Shown here in pieces: positions 19,220 to 27,779 of a stretch of 64,000 nt of DNA. Positions within the stretch are counted from its first letter, which is position 1. Every line of letters begins with the position of its first letter. Source of the DNA: Streptomyces hyaluromycini (GTDB lineage Bacteria; Actinomycetota; Actinomycetes; Streptomycetales; Streptomycetaceae); contig NZ_BCFL01000016.1 in assembly GCF_002217755.1 (NCBI RefSeq), positions 310,001 to 374,000 of the forward strand, written 5' to 3'. Position numbers and translations under genes: made by a program. Below the pieces are notes generated by a model. It did not search any database. It saw only the letters and a program-made list of their open reading frames with translations, and was not told where the DNA came from.

Positions 19220-20436
19220 CCGGTCGCCTTGTGCAGCACGCCGTTCTTCATGATCACCCGCAGTCGGTCGCGGTCCTGGAGGATCCGGATGTCGGCCAGC
19301 GGGTCGCCGTCGACCAGCACCAGGTCCGCGAGGTACCCCTCCCGGATCAGTCCCAGCTCCTCCCCCATCCCCATCACCTGGCCGCCGTACCCGGTCGCCG
19401 CGCGCAGCGCCTCGGCCGGGGTGAAGCCGAACCAGTCCACGAACAGCTCCAGGTCCCGCAGATTGCGGCCGACCGGGTTCCAGGCGAAGCCGTAGTCGCC
19501 GCCGGGGACGACCCGGATGCCGCGCGCCACGAGTTCCGGTACGACCGCGCACACCGCGTCCCGGGTGGCCTCGACCTCCATGCCGGGCTCGGGTTCGCCG
19601 CCGGCCTCGTGGAGGTTGGCGTGGATGATGCCGGGGGTGGGGGCGACGAAGATCCGGTCGCGGGCGGCCTGGAGGAGGTCGAGGGCCTCCTCGTCGGCGA
19701 AGGTGCAGTGGTAGACGGCGCGGATGCCGTGCCGTACGGCCGTCTTGACCGACTCGGCGGCGTGCGCGTGCGCGGTGAGCCAGACGCCGTGCTTCTCGGC
19801 GGTGTACGCGGCGGCGGCCACCTCCTCGTCGGTGAACTGCACGATCCGCGAAGTCCCTTGTACGACGGCGCTCTCGCCGGAGAGGGACAACTTGACGATG
19901 TCGACGCCGAGTTCGGCCATGTCGGCGACGAAGCGGGCGACCGACTCCGGGTCGGAGGCGCGGCCGTCGATGCCCGGGAAGTCGTAGACACCCGGCTCGA
20001 CCATGCCCGCGCTGCCCTCCCAGGAGGCGGCCTTGAGGCGCGGGCCGGGCATCCAGCCCTCGGCGAAGGCCTTGCGGGCGGCGACCTCCGTGCCGGGCAG
20101 CCGGTTGCCGCCGGAGTAGGCGCTGGTGATGCCGTGGTCGAGGAGGACCCGCCCCGCGTGCGCGACGAGCAGGGCCTTCTCCTCGTCCGGTTCGTCGCGG
20201 CGCCGGGAGAGGTGCTCGACGGTGGAGCCGAAGCCGAGGTGGGCGTGGGCGTCGACGAGTCCGGGGAGCAGGGTGCCGCCCCCTCCGTCGAGCACGCGGG
20301 CCGTGGCGGTCAGGTCGCGCGGGATGTGCCCGGCGACCGCGGTGATGCGGTTGCCCTCGACCAGGACCTGCGCGGGGAACGGCTCGCGGCCCGTGCCGTC
20401 GAAGACGTGGACGTCGGTGAAGAGCGTGCCGGTCAT
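19216..20436 (-). CDS. Metal-dependent amidohydrolase (imidazolonepropionase/prolidase-like)
   Basis: The 406-residue protein begins with the small beta-sandwich (FTDVHVFDGTGREPFPAQVLVEGNRITAV) and the metal motif GLVDAHAHLG. The bridging Lys is likely in VDIVKLSLSGE, the next His residues in TAHAHAAES and HCTFADEEA, and the catalytic Asp in PGGDYGFAW. This is the usual binuclear amidohydrolase layout, which acts on cyclic amides, lactones or dipeptides. It sits between an FAH-fold hydrolase (ATGA overlap upstream) and a carboxylesterase (GTGA overlap downstream), so it acts in the same pathway. The substrate cannot be named from sequence. Confidence 0.87.
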   Translation of the reverse strand: MTGTLFTDVHVFDGTGREPFPAQVLVEGNRITAVAGHIPRDLTATARVLDGGGGTLLPGLVDAHAHLGFGSTVEHLSRRRDEPDEEKALLVAHAGRVLLDHGITSAYSGGNRLPGTEVAARKAFAEGWMPGPRLKAASWEGSAGMVEPGVYDFPGIDGRASDPESVARFVADMAELGVDIVKLSLSGESAVVQGTSRIVQFTDEEVAAAAYTAEKHGVWLTAHAHAAESVKTAVRHGIRAVYHCTFADEEALDLLQAARDRIFVAPTPGIIHANLHEAGGEPEPGMEVEATRDAVCAVVPELVARGIRVVPGGDYGFAWNPVGRNLRDLELFVDWFGFTPAEALRAATGYGGQVMGMGEELGLIREGYLADLVLVDGDPLADIRILQDRDRLRVIMKNGVLHKATG

Positions 20437-21254
20437 GGGTTCCTCGGCCTCCAGAAGCGGTGCCGCATCTCGCCGACTCCCCCGATCCTGCTGACCAGTT
20501 CGTCCTCGGGGGTCAGGAAGCGCTGCGGGATCCGGCGGTTGCCCACGCCCGCGGGGGTGCCGGTGAAGATCAGGTCACCGGGCAGGAGCGTGCAGAACCG
20601 GCTGAGGTGGGCGACCAGCCGGGGGATCGGGAAGATCATGTTGGCGGTGCGGTCGTGCTGGACGGTCTCGCCGTTCAGCTCGCAGGTCAGCTCCAGGTCG
20701 TCCGGGTCGTCGACCTCGTCCAGGCTGACGAGCGCGGGGCCGACGGGGCCGAAGCCCGGGTAGGACTTTCCGAGCGAGAACTGGGCGGGCCTGCCCGCGA
20801 GTTGGCTGATCCGCTCGGAGAGGTCCTGGCCGACGGTGAGCGCGACGACCGGGTCCCAGCCCTTCTCCTCCGGCACCTGGTGGGCCTCCCGGCCGATGAC
20901 CGCGACCAGTTCCAGCTCCCAGTCGACATGGCCGGGCGGCAGCGTGACCGTGGTGTACGGGCCGGTGAGGCAGGTGGCGAACTTGGTGAAGACGAGCGGG
21001 ACTTCGGGCTCCTCGTAACCCGCCTCGGCGGTGTGCGGGCGGTAGTTGAGGGCGACGGCGAAGATCTGGCGGGGGGCCGGCACCGGGGGCTCAAGGTCGG
21101 CCTCGTCGTACGGGCGGGCGCCGGTCGCGGCGGCGGACCACAGGCGCAGGTCGTCCCAGCGGGCGAAGGGGTCGGCGGCGAGGGCGGCCGGTACGTCGAT
21201 GGCGCCGTCCGGGGTCAGCAGGACGGTACGGCCGGCGAGGCGGGCGATGCGCAT
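20433..21254 (-). CDS. Fumarylacetoacetate hydrolase-family protein 2
   Basis: The 273-residue FAH-fold protein shows IFAVALNYRPHTAEAG, the metal ligand region DWELELVAVIGREAH, and LLPGDLIFTGTPAGVG near the end. Family members hydrolyse C-C bonds of diketo acids, decarboxylate oxaloacetate-like acids or open related compounds, using Mg2+ or Mn2+. The start ATG at 21254 lies 7 bp after the stop of the first FAH gene. Its own stop overlaps the amidohydrolase start (ATGA). The two FAH proteins are only distantly alike, suggesting two successive steps or a hetero-oligomer. An extended frame upstream is the other FAH gene in a different frame. Confidence 0.87.
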   Translation of the reverse strand: MRIARLAGRTVLLTPDGAIDVPAALAADPFARWDDLRLWSAAATGARPYDEADLEPPVPAPRQIFAVALNYRPHTAEAGYEEPEVPLVFTKFATCLTGPYTTVTLPPGHVDWELELVAVIGREAHQVPEEKGWDPVVALTVGQDLSERISQLAGRPAQFSLGKSYPGFGPVGPALVSLDEVDDPDDLELTCELNGETVQHDRTANMIFPIPRLVAHLSRFCTLLPGDLIFTGTPAGVGNRRIPQRFLTPEDELVSRIGGVGEMRHRFWRPRNP

Positions 21255-21261
21255 CTGCGGC

Positions 21262-22146
21262 TCACACCCAGTGCCCGGCGGGGGGCTCGTCCTCGCCGTA
21301 CGCCTCTCTCCAGGAGACGACCGGGTTGCGCAGCACGCCCAGGCCCTCGATCTCGGCCTCGACCACGTCACCGGGCCTGAGGTAGTTGGCGAACGGGTCC
21401 TCGGTGCTCGCGGCCACACCCGCGACGGTGCCGGTGGTGACGAGGTCGCCCGCGCTGTAGGTCTGCGGGGAGTGGTAGGCGACCAGCTGCGGGAGGGAGA
21501 CCGACATCCGGCCGGTGTTGGACTTCTGGCGTACGTCGCCGTTGACCCTGAGCTCCATGTCCAGGGCGTGCGGGTCGTCGATCTCGTCGGCGGTGACGAC
21601 GTACGGGCCGACCGGGCAGAAGGTCTCGACGGCCTTGGAGAAGGAGAAGACCCCGGACTCCATCTCCCGGCGCTGGATGTCCCGCGCGGTGATGTCGTTG
21701 AAGACGACGTACCCGGCGATGTGCTCGACGGCCTGTTCGGCGGAGAAGAAGCGGCCCGGCTTGCCGATGACGACGGCGAGTTCGAGTTCGTAGTCGAGTT
21801 CCCGGGTGAGGTTCGCCGGATACACGATGGGCTCGTCCGGGCCGATGATCGCGTCGACGTTCTGGAAGAAGACGATCCCCTTGTTGACCGGGTGGGACCA
21901 GTCGACGCGGGCCAGGTCCTCGTGGTGCTCCCGGAAGTTGCCGGCGGTGTGGAAGAACTTCTTCGGCACGATCGGGGCGCGCAGCCGGACGTCGGCGAGC
22001 GCGAACGTCCGCCCCGTCTCGGCGACTTGGCCCGCACGCTCGAACCAGGCGCGGGTGGAGGGCACCTCCAGTTCCACGACGGTGTCTCCGTCGAGCCGGC
22101 CCACCAGTCCGTCGTCCAGCCCGTCGCAGAACGTCACCAGTTTCAT
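21262..22146 (-). CDS. Fumarylacetoacetate hydrolase-family protein 1
   Basis: This 294-residue protein has the FAH fold with KFFHTAGNFREHHEDL, the acidic metal ligands in LDYELELAVVIGKPGRF, VFNDITARDIQRRE and YSAGDLVTTGTVAGV. It resembles 2-keto-3-deoxy-acid or acylpyruvate hydrolases but cannot be assigned more closely. It is the first gene of a tightly packed minus-strand operon (FAH1, FAH2, amidohydrolase, carboxylesterase, CMD-like). GGGAGG lies 6 bp before ATG 22146, and a TGTCGACA operator lies 16 bp upstream of the start, a position that would block transcription. Confidence 0.87.
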   Translation of the reverse strand: MKLVTFCDGLDDGLVGRLDGDTVVELEVPSTRAWFERAGQVAETGRTFALADVRLRAPIVPKKFFHTAGNFREHHEDLARVDWSHPVNKGIVFFQNVDAIIGPDEPIVYPANLTRELDYELELAVVIGKPGRFFSAEQAVEHIAGYVVFNDITARDIQRREMESGVFSFSKAVETFCPVGPYVVTADEIDDPHALDMELRVNGDVRQKSNTGRMSVSLPQLVAYHSPQTYSAGDLVTTGTVAGVAASTEDPFANYLRPGDVVEAEIEGLGVLRNPVVSWREAYGEDEPPAGHWV

Positions 22147-22160
22147 CAGACCTCCCTCAA

Positions 22161-22223
22161 CTGTCGACAGACAGCCTCTCCTGAGGCCACCTGATCGTCA
22201 ATAGGCGCGCAAAGTGTGGACAC
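22161..22223. promoter_or_regulatory. Operator pair in the divergent FAH1/SDR promoter gap
   Basis: CTGTCGACAG (22161-22170) and GTGTGGACAC (22214-22223, one mismatch to the core) lie 53 bp apart in the 107-bp gap between the FAH operon (minus) and the SDR at 22254 (plus). The spacing repeats that seen at 15323/15374 and 17084/17136. Binding here would control both directions. Confidence 0.65.
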
Positions 22224-22253
22224 CAATCGGTGCGGTGACCTACCGTCCGAACC

Positions 22254-23006
22254 ATGCGGACGACATGGGACTTCGCTGGGGCCCGGGTGCTGGTCGCCGG
22301 GGCCGGCGGGATCGGTGCGGTGGTCGCGGGCGGGTTCGCCGGGGCGGGTGCGGCGGTGGTCGTCCTTGACGTCGACGAGGGCAGGGCGGCCGAGGCGACC
22401 GCGTCGGCCGGGCCCGGTTCCGTCAAGGGGCTGTGTGCCGACCTGACTTCGGCGGACGCCTGCCGGGACGCCGTCGACAGCGCGGTCCGACTGCTCGGCG
22501 GCATCGACGTGTTCGTGCACGCGGTCGGGGTGAACGACCGGCGGCCGGTGCTCGACACCCCGGACGAGGTGTGGGAGCGGATCACCGCGGTCAACCTCGA
22601 CAGCGCGTTCTGGCTGGGGCGGGCCGTGGGCGGGGTGATGGTGGCGGCCGGGTACGGACGGATCGTCTACCTCTCGTCCGTGTCCGGGCTGCTGGCGCAC
22701 CCCGACCACGCGCCGTACGCGGCGACCAAGGGGGGCGTCGACCAGCTGATGCGGGTCATGGCCCGGGAGTGGGCGGCGTGCGGGGTCACCGTCAACGCGG
22801 TCGCACCCGGCTACACCGAGACCGACCTCACCCGTGAGTACCTCGCCGGGCCGGGGGTCCGGGCGTCCCTGGAGGCCCTCGTCCCCGCGGGCCGACTGGG
22901 CCGGCCAGCCGACCTGACCGGGCCCGTGCTCTTCCTCGCGTCCGATGCGGCGGCGTTCGTCACCGGGCAGGTGCTGTACGTCGACGGCGGGCGGACGCTC
23001 GTCTGA
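22254..23006 (+). CDS. SDR-family oxidoreductase
   Basis: The 250-residue SDR has GAGGIGAVVA as cofactor motif, LSSVSG with the active Ser, YAATK and the C-terminal VDGGRTLV. ATG 22254 has no Shine-Dalgarno within the usual distance, so leaderless translation is possible. It diverges from the FAH operon across the operator pair and is followed 30 bp later by a second SDR. The tandem arrangement suggests successive oxidations or alternative stereochemistry on the pathway substrate. Confidence 0.88.
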   Translation: MRTTWDFAGARVLVAGAGGIGAVVAGGFAGAGAAVVVLDVDEGRAAEATASAGPGSVKGLCADLTSADACRDAVDSAVRLLGGIDVFVHAVGVNDRRPVLDTPDEVWERITAVNLDSAFWLGRAVGGVMVAAGYGRIVYLSSVSGLLAHPDHAPYAATKGGVDQLMRVMAREWAACGVTVNAVAPGYTETDLTREYLAGPGVRASLEALVPAGRLGRPADLTGPVLFLASDAAAFVTGQVLYVDGGRTLV

Positions 23007-23036
23007 ATTCCCATCAACGATCGCTTTGGAGGCCTT

Positions 23037-23819
23037 GTGACCGCCGTGTTCGAACGATTCGCCGGGAAGACCGTCCTCGTCACCGGCGCCGGTACCGGGT
23101 TCGGTGCCGAGATCGCGGTGCGGGCGGCGCGGGAGGGTGCCGATGTCGCCGTCCACTACCGCGGTTCCCGCGAGGGGGCCGAGGCGACCGCCGAGCGCGT
23201 GACCGCGCTCGGCCGCAAGGCGCTCGTCGTGCAGGCCGACATCTCCGAGCGCGCCCAGATCACCCGGCTCGCGGAGGAGGTGTGGGCGCACTTCGGGCAG
23301 CTGGACGTGGCGGTGAACAACGTGGGGGACGTCGCCCGTGAGCAGATGTCCTGGCGGGACATCACGGAGGAGTCGATCGACCATGTGCTCGCCGTCGACA
23401 TCAAGGGGACGTTGCTGTGCACGCACGAGTTCGGGGGGCGGATGCTGGAGCAGGAGGGGGGCGGGGCGGTGGTGAACATCGGGTCGACGGTGGTGGTGCG
23501 GGGCAGTGCGCGGGCGCCGCAGTACGCGGCCGCGAAGTACGGGATCATCGGGCTGACCAAGTCCTATGCGCATGCGTTCGCGCCGAGGGTGCGGGTGAAC
23601 GTCTTCGCGCCGGGGTTCATCGAGACCGCGGCGACGCTGGGGCGCGAAGACTGGAAGAGCGGGCGGGGGGATGTGTTGCGGGCCAATACGCCCATGGGGC
23701 GGATTCCGGGGCCGGAGGAGTTGGCCGGTGCCGCTCTGTTTCTGGCGACCGAGGATGCCGGGCACATCACAGGGGGCTTCTTGGTGGCTGATGGGGGATA
23801 CAACATGATTGGGGCGTAG
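23037..23819 (+). CDS. SDR-family oxidoreductase
   Basis: The 260-residue SDR has VTGAGTGFG, the NNVGD segment, IGSTVVV with the active Ser, YAAAK and the end VADGGYNM. It resembles 3-oxoacyl-ACP reductase-like sugar or hydroxyacid dehydrogenases. The GTG start at 23037 has TTTGGAGG 5 bp upstream. It forms a two-gene unit with the preceding SDR and ends against the convergent beta-helix gene across an interspersed repeat and a hairpin. Confidence 0.88.
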   Translation: MTAVFERFAGKTVLVTGAGTGFGAEIAVRAAREGADVAVHYRGSREGAEATAERVTALGRKALVVQADISERAQITRLAEEVWAHFGQLDVAVNNVGDVAREQMSWRDITEESIDHVLAVDIKGTLLCTHEFGGRMLEQEGGGAVVNIGSTVVVRGSARAPQYAAAKYGIIGLTKSYAHAFAPRVRVNVFAPGFIETAATLGREDWKSGRGDVLRANTPMGRIPGPEELAGAALFLATEDAGHITGGFLVADGGYNMIGA

Positions 23820-23848
23820 AACGTTGTGATTCGGGTGCGGGTGCGTGG

Positions 23849-23877
23849 GGGCTTGTCGCGCAGTTCCCCGCGCCCCT
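23849..23877 (+). repeat. Interspersed intergenic repeat, short variant (copy 3)
   Basis: GGGGCTTGTCGCGCAGTTCC followed by CCGCGCCCCT lies between the convergent SDR and beta-helix genes. The usual closing GGGGCGC arm is missing here. Confidence 0.7.
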
Positions 23878-23925
23878 AAAAGCAGGTGGGGACGCTCCTT
23901 CCCCTTTGAAAAGCTCTGAAAAGCT

Positions 23926-23967
23926 CCGGCCCCCGGGATTCGGTTCGCATCCATCCCCGGGGGCCGG
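23926..23967 (-). terminator. Hairpin terminator of the beta-helix gene
   Basis: CCGGCCCCCGGG (23926-23937) pairs with CCCGGGGGCCGG (23956-23967). Read on the minus strand, the stem is followed by GAGCTTTTCAGAGCTTTTC, a moderately T-rich tract, so it resembles a Rho-independent terminator for the gene ending at 23988. Confidence 0.7.
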
Positions 23968-23987
23968 CAACTCTTCTGTCGGTCTTC

Positions 23988-26027
23988 TTACGACACCGTC
24001 AGGGTCAGGGCGCCGGTGTAGCTCTGGCCGGGGGTGATGGTCGCTGCCGTACCGTCGACCGTCAGGGTCACCGTCCTGTCGGTCGGGGGCGTTATCGACG
24101 CGGTCGATGCCAGGGTCAGGGCGCTGAGGTACGACGTTCCCGTCACCGTCCAGGTCGACGACTCGCCCAGGGTCACCCGGACGCCGTTGTTGACCACCGC
24201 GCTCGGGGTGTTGGTGACCTCGCTGATCTCGCGGTACTCCGTCTTGGTGATCGTGGAGACGCTGTGCTTGGCCGTGCTCGCCGAGATCACGCCCTCGACC
24301 GTGGTGCGGGTGAAGGCGAGGGTGAGGTTCTGGCCCTGGAGGCTCGCGTTGCCGCCGCCCCGGACCGAGTTGTAGAAGTCGCCGGTCAGGGCGATGTCGG
24401 TGAAGGTTCCCTTCGCGTCGGTGGACTGGGAGGTGGTCGGGTCCCAGCTGGACGACTTGGTGGGGGAACCGGTCGGCTCGGTGTAGGTGCCGGTCGTCTC
24501 GCTGGACCAGGGTTTGCCGGACACCGTGACGCTGCTCGGGCGGTCGGTGTCCATCAGCTGGAAGAGGACGCCGTTGCCGGTGGTGACGGTGGCGCCGTCG
24601 GAGCCGTCGACGGTGACGGTGCCCGCGACCGCCTTGCACATGAAGGTGGTCTCTCCGGTGGTGACCTGGGTGCCGCCGTCGATGGCCACCGACCCGGCCG
24701 CGTACCACAGGACCATGAAGCGGCCCGCGTCGATGGTGGTCGACTGGACCGGGAGGGCGTCCAGTTCGGCCGAGGTGAGGCCGAGGGAGAGGGAGTCGTT
24801 GAGGTCCGAGACCGCCTCCTTGGTGCTGTCGCCGTAGTGCGCCGAGGCGCCCCAGTGGATGAGGGCGTAGTCGCCGACGTCGAAGGCGCAGCCGAGGAAG
24901 TGCTCGGTGACGTTGCCGATGGCGTAGCTGCCGTAGCCCTGGCCGCCGGTGTTGGCGATGGTGCTGTTGATGGCGGTGAGGGTGCAGTAGCTGCCGCCGT
25001 CGACCGACAGGGCGCCCCACTTCTCGGAGGAGATCGAGGAGTTGATGTACGACGCCTTGGTGCTCGCGCCGAGCAGGTTGGTGGCGCGGACGTTGCCGGA
25101 GATGCCCAGCATCCACGGCACGGTGATCATGTACTTGGTGTCGCCGGTGCCGGCGGCCGGGTACTCGTCGGGGACGACGCCGTCGGCGCACTTGATGGTG
25201 GAGTTCTTGACGATCACGTTGGCGGTGGCGTCGGCGATCACCGCCGTACGGACCACGCCCACGTTGCTGATGTTCGCGCCATCGAGGACGAGGGTGGTGC
25301 CCGAGCCGGTGCCGACCACGGCGGCGCCGTAGCCGACGAAGTCGCAGCGGCCGTTGCCGTCGAAGGCGATGGTCGGGTCGGTGAGGGTGTAGCTGCCGCC
25401 GGCGACGTAGACGCCGTTGAAGGCCTCGCCGTTGGAGAGCAGGGTGATGTCCGAGGCCCCGGTGTCGGTGACGGTGCCGTCCAGCACGTCGGAGGGGACG
25501 GACTTGTCCTCGTCCACGCCGTCGGCGTCGACGTAGACGGCCTGGCGGAAGGGGAAGGTGAGGGTGGAGTAGGCGACGTCGGTGGCCTCGGCGACGTTCA
25601 GGACGATGGTGCCGGTGTAGGTGCCGGCCGCGATGGCGGTGGCGACGCCGCCGTATCCGTCGGTGAGCGCGGCGAGTTCGCTGCCGGTCTCCACGCCGTT
25701 GACGGTGAGGCTGAGGCTGTAGCCGTCGTCGACGGTGATGACACCGCCCTCCTCGATCACCAGCTCGGTCGCGGTGGTGGTCGCGGTGAGGGTGAGGGTC
25801 TCGTCGGAGCCGACGGTGATCGTGGTCGCCTTGGCCTTCTTGGCCTTCTTGGTACTGGCGGCGTGGGCGGTGGCGGGGGCGAGCAGGGTGGGGGCGAGGG
25901 CGGCGGCCACCGCGACGATGAGGGCGCGGGGGCGGGCCCGGTTGGCGACGGGCCGGTCGAGCAGGTCGGTGACGGACGAAGTCCGCTCGTCGTCGGTCCT
26001 GTTGGTGGACCTGTTGGTGGGCAGCAC
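23988..26027 (-). CDS. Secreted right-handed beta-helix/adhesin-like protein
   Basis: The 679-residue product has a Sec-type signal after a polar N-region (ARPRALIVAVAAALAPTLLAPATAHAA) and then a Lys-rich linker (STKKAKKAKATT). The rest is rich in Thr, Ser, Gly, Val and Asp, with short repeated beta-strand turns (for example GTYTGTIVLN, GGSYTLTDP, GGSYCTLTAINSTI) typical of parallel beta-helix proteins. The family includes surface adhesins and polysaccharide-active enzymes. No catalytic motif, LPXTG anchor or C-terminal membrane segment is visible, so it is probably released. The GTG start at 26027 has AAGGAG 7 bp upstream. It lies inside the catabolic block without an operator of its own. 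Confidence 0.75.
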   Translation of the reverse strand: MLPTNRSTNRTDDERTSSVTDLLDRPVANRARPRALIVAVAAALAPTLLAPATAHAASTKKAKKAKATTITVGSDETLTLTATTTATELVIEEGGVITVDDGYSLSLTVNGVETGSELAALTDGYGGVATAIAAGTYTGTIVLNVAEATDVAYSTLTFPFRQAVYVDADGVDEDKSVPSDVLDGTVTDTGASDITLLSNGEAFNGVYVAGGSYTLTDPTIAFDGNGRCDFVGYGAAVVGTGSGTTLVLDGANISNVGVVRTAVIADATANVIVKNSTIKCADGVVPDEYPAAGTGDTKYMITVPWMLGISGNVRATNLLGASTKASYINSSISSEKWGALSVDGGSYCTLTAINSTIANTGGQGYGSYAIGNVTEHFLGCAFDVGDYALIHWGASAHYGDSTKEAVSDLNDSLSLGLTSAELDALPVQSTTIDAGRFMVLWYAAGSVAIDGGTQVTTGETTFMCKAVAGTVTVDGSDGATVTTGNGVLFQLMDTDRPSSVTVSGKPWSSETTGTYTEPTGSPTKSSSWDPTTSQSTDAKGTFTDIALTGDFYNSVRGGGNASLQGQNLTLAFTRTTVEGVISASTAKHSVSTITKTEYREISEVTNTPSAVVNNGVRVTLGESSTWTVTGTSYLSALTLASTASITPPTDRTVTLTVDGTAATITPGQSYTGALTLTVS

Positions 26028-26157
26028 TGTGGACTCCTTTGTCTTCGGGTGTTTTCGGGCAGGGGCATCGCCGATCGGCGACACGGGGTTGCCCGGGCAG
26101 GGGTGAGCCACGCGTGGCGCCGGTGGGCGCACGCCCCCTGCTCGGTGGTGTGGTGGG

Positions 26158-26967
26158 TCAGTTGCGGGCGGGCTCGGCGTCCTGGTCGAGGCGCTCGCCG
26201 CGGATCCGGGCCAGCACCCTCGTGCGCAGTTCCGCGAAGCGCGGGTCGGCACGGGTGGTGAGCTGGTCGCGGTCGGTGCCGAACGGGACGGTCAGGGTGT
26301 CGAGTACGGCCGTGGGGCGGCCGCCGAGCACGATGACGCGGTCGCCGAGGTAGACGGACTCGTCGATGTCGTGGGTGACCACGACGACGGTGATGCCGAG
26401 GCGGCGGCGCAGCTGGAGGGTCAGGTCCTCCAGGTCGAACCGGGACTGGGCGTCGACCGACCCGAACGGCTCGTCCATGAGCAGCACCGGGGCGTCGTAG
26501 GCGAGGCCGCGCGCGATGGCGACGCGCTGCTGCATGCCGCCGGAGAGCTGCCAGGGGTACTTGTCGCCGACGTCCGCGAGGCCGACGGCGTCCAGGCACT
26601 CCAGGGCCGTCGCCTTGCGCGCGGCCTTCTTCACGCCCCGCCCCTGGAGCGGGAAGGCCACGTTGTCCCACACCCGCATCCAGGGCAGCAGGGAGCCCCG
26701 GTAGTCCTGGGAGACCACGGCGATGTCGGCGTGCGGCCCGGTGAGGCGCTGGTCGCCGTAGCGGACGGTGCCGGAGGTGGGCGGGGCGAGTCCGGCGAGG
26801 CAGCGCAGCAGGGTGGTCTTGCCGGCGCCGGACGGGCCGACGACGCACACGGACTCCCCCGGGTCCACCCGCAGGCTCAGCCCGGCGAGCACCCGGTGCT
26901 CCTGCGGGCCGCCCCGGCCGAACGTCATGCAGAGGTCCTCGACGTGGAGGGCGGATCCGCGGGTCAT
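26158..26967 (-). CDS. ABC transporter ATP-binding protein (SsuB/TauB type)
   Basis: This 269-residue ATPase has Walker A GPSGAGKTT, a Q-loop (VVSQDYRGSLLPW), signature LSGGMQQR, Walker B VLLMDEP and the H-loop THD. Its similarity to SsuB/TauB/nitrate-type ATPases matches its membrane partners. ATG 26967 overlaps the stop of the upstream permease by 4 bp. It is the last gene of the minus-strand operon that begins with the FAD oxidase at 30952. It powers uptake of the pathway substrate. The 130-bp gap below it holds only the start region of the beta-helix gene. Confidence 0.93.
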   Translation of the reverse strand: MTRGSALHVEDLCMTFGRGGPQEHRVLAGLSLRVDPGESVCVVGPSGAGKTTLLRCLAGLAPPTSGTVRYGDQRLTGPHADIAVVSQDYRGSLLPWMRVWDNVAFPLQGRGVKKAARKATALECLDAVGLADVGDKYPWQLSGGMQQRVAIARGLAYDAPVLLMDEPFGSVDAQSRFDLEDLTLQLRRRLGITVVVVTHDIDESVYLGDRVIVLGGRPTAVLDTLTVPFGTDRDQLTTRADPRFAELRTRVLARIRGERLDQDAEPARN

Positions 26968-27779
26968 ACGACCACTCCGTTGCTCTTCTTCTCGATGGCC
27001 GGGGCGGGCGAGGGGCGGCTCGCCCGGGGGGCGCGCTGGTGGTACCAGCCCAGCAGGGCGTGCTCGCAGAGCAGGAGCAGCACGCTCAGGCCGTAGCCGA
27101 GGACGCCGATGAGGAGGGTGCCGGCCCAGGTCTCGGCGACGTGGAAGCTGGATCCGCTCTGCAGGATGAAGTTGCCGAGCCCGATCGGCGAGCCGTAGAT
27201 CTCGCTGACGACCATGAGGACGACGGCGATGGACAGGGCGACCCGGATGCCGGCGAAGATCTGCGGCAGGGCGCCCGGGAGGACCACCCGGCGCAGTTGG
27301 AGGTGCCAGGGGACGCGGTAACTGCGGGACGTCTCGTGCACGGCGGGGTTGATCTGCCCCACCCCGGCGATGGTGTTGAGCAGGATCGGCCAGAGCGAGC
27401 CGAGGAAGATCAGGAAGATCTTGGGGCCCGAGCCGATGCCCAGGGTCAGGATGACGACCGGCACGAAGCCGACGGTCGGGGTGGCGCGGGCGAAGTCGAG
27501 GAGCGGGCCGAGGGCCAGGCGCAGGGTGCGGACCTCGCCGATCACCAGGCCCGCGGCGATGCCGACGACGGTGGCCAGGGCCAGGCCGAGGACGATGTTG
27601 CGGAGGCTGAACCAGAGGTCGTCGAGGAGACCGCCGCCCGCGAGCTGGTCCCACAGGGTGTGCAGGACCGTGGTCAGGGGCGGGAAGTAGAAGCTGGTGC
27701 TGCCGGCGGTGGAGAGCAACAGGATCACGAACACCAGGGCGGGCAGCCAGAGTTGGCGTATCGCCGCACGGACGGTCAT
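26964..27779 (-). CDS. ABC transporter permease (SsuC/TauC type) 1
   Basis: The 271-residue membrane protein has about six hydrophobic segments and the EAA loop typical of this family (SRSYRVPWHLQLRRVVLPGALPQIFAGIRVALSIA). Its start overlaps the stop of the second permease gene by 4 bp and its stop overlaps the ATPase start by 4 bp, so the four transporter genes are translationally coupled. The two permeases probably form a heterodimer. Confidence 0.92.
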   Translation of the reverse strand: MTVRAAIRQLWLPALVFVILLLSTAGSTSFYFPPLTTVLHTLWDQLAGGGLLDDLWFSLRNIVLGLALATVVGIAAGLVIGEVRTLRLALGPLLDFARATPTVGFVPVVILTLGIGSGPKIFLIFLGSLWPILLNTIAGVGQINPAVHETSRSYRVPWHLQLRRVVLPGALPQIFAGIRVALSIAVVLMVVSEIYGSPIGLGNFILQSGSSFHVAETWAGTLLIGVLGYGLSVLLLLCEHALLGWYHQRAPRASRPSPAPAIEKKSNGVVV

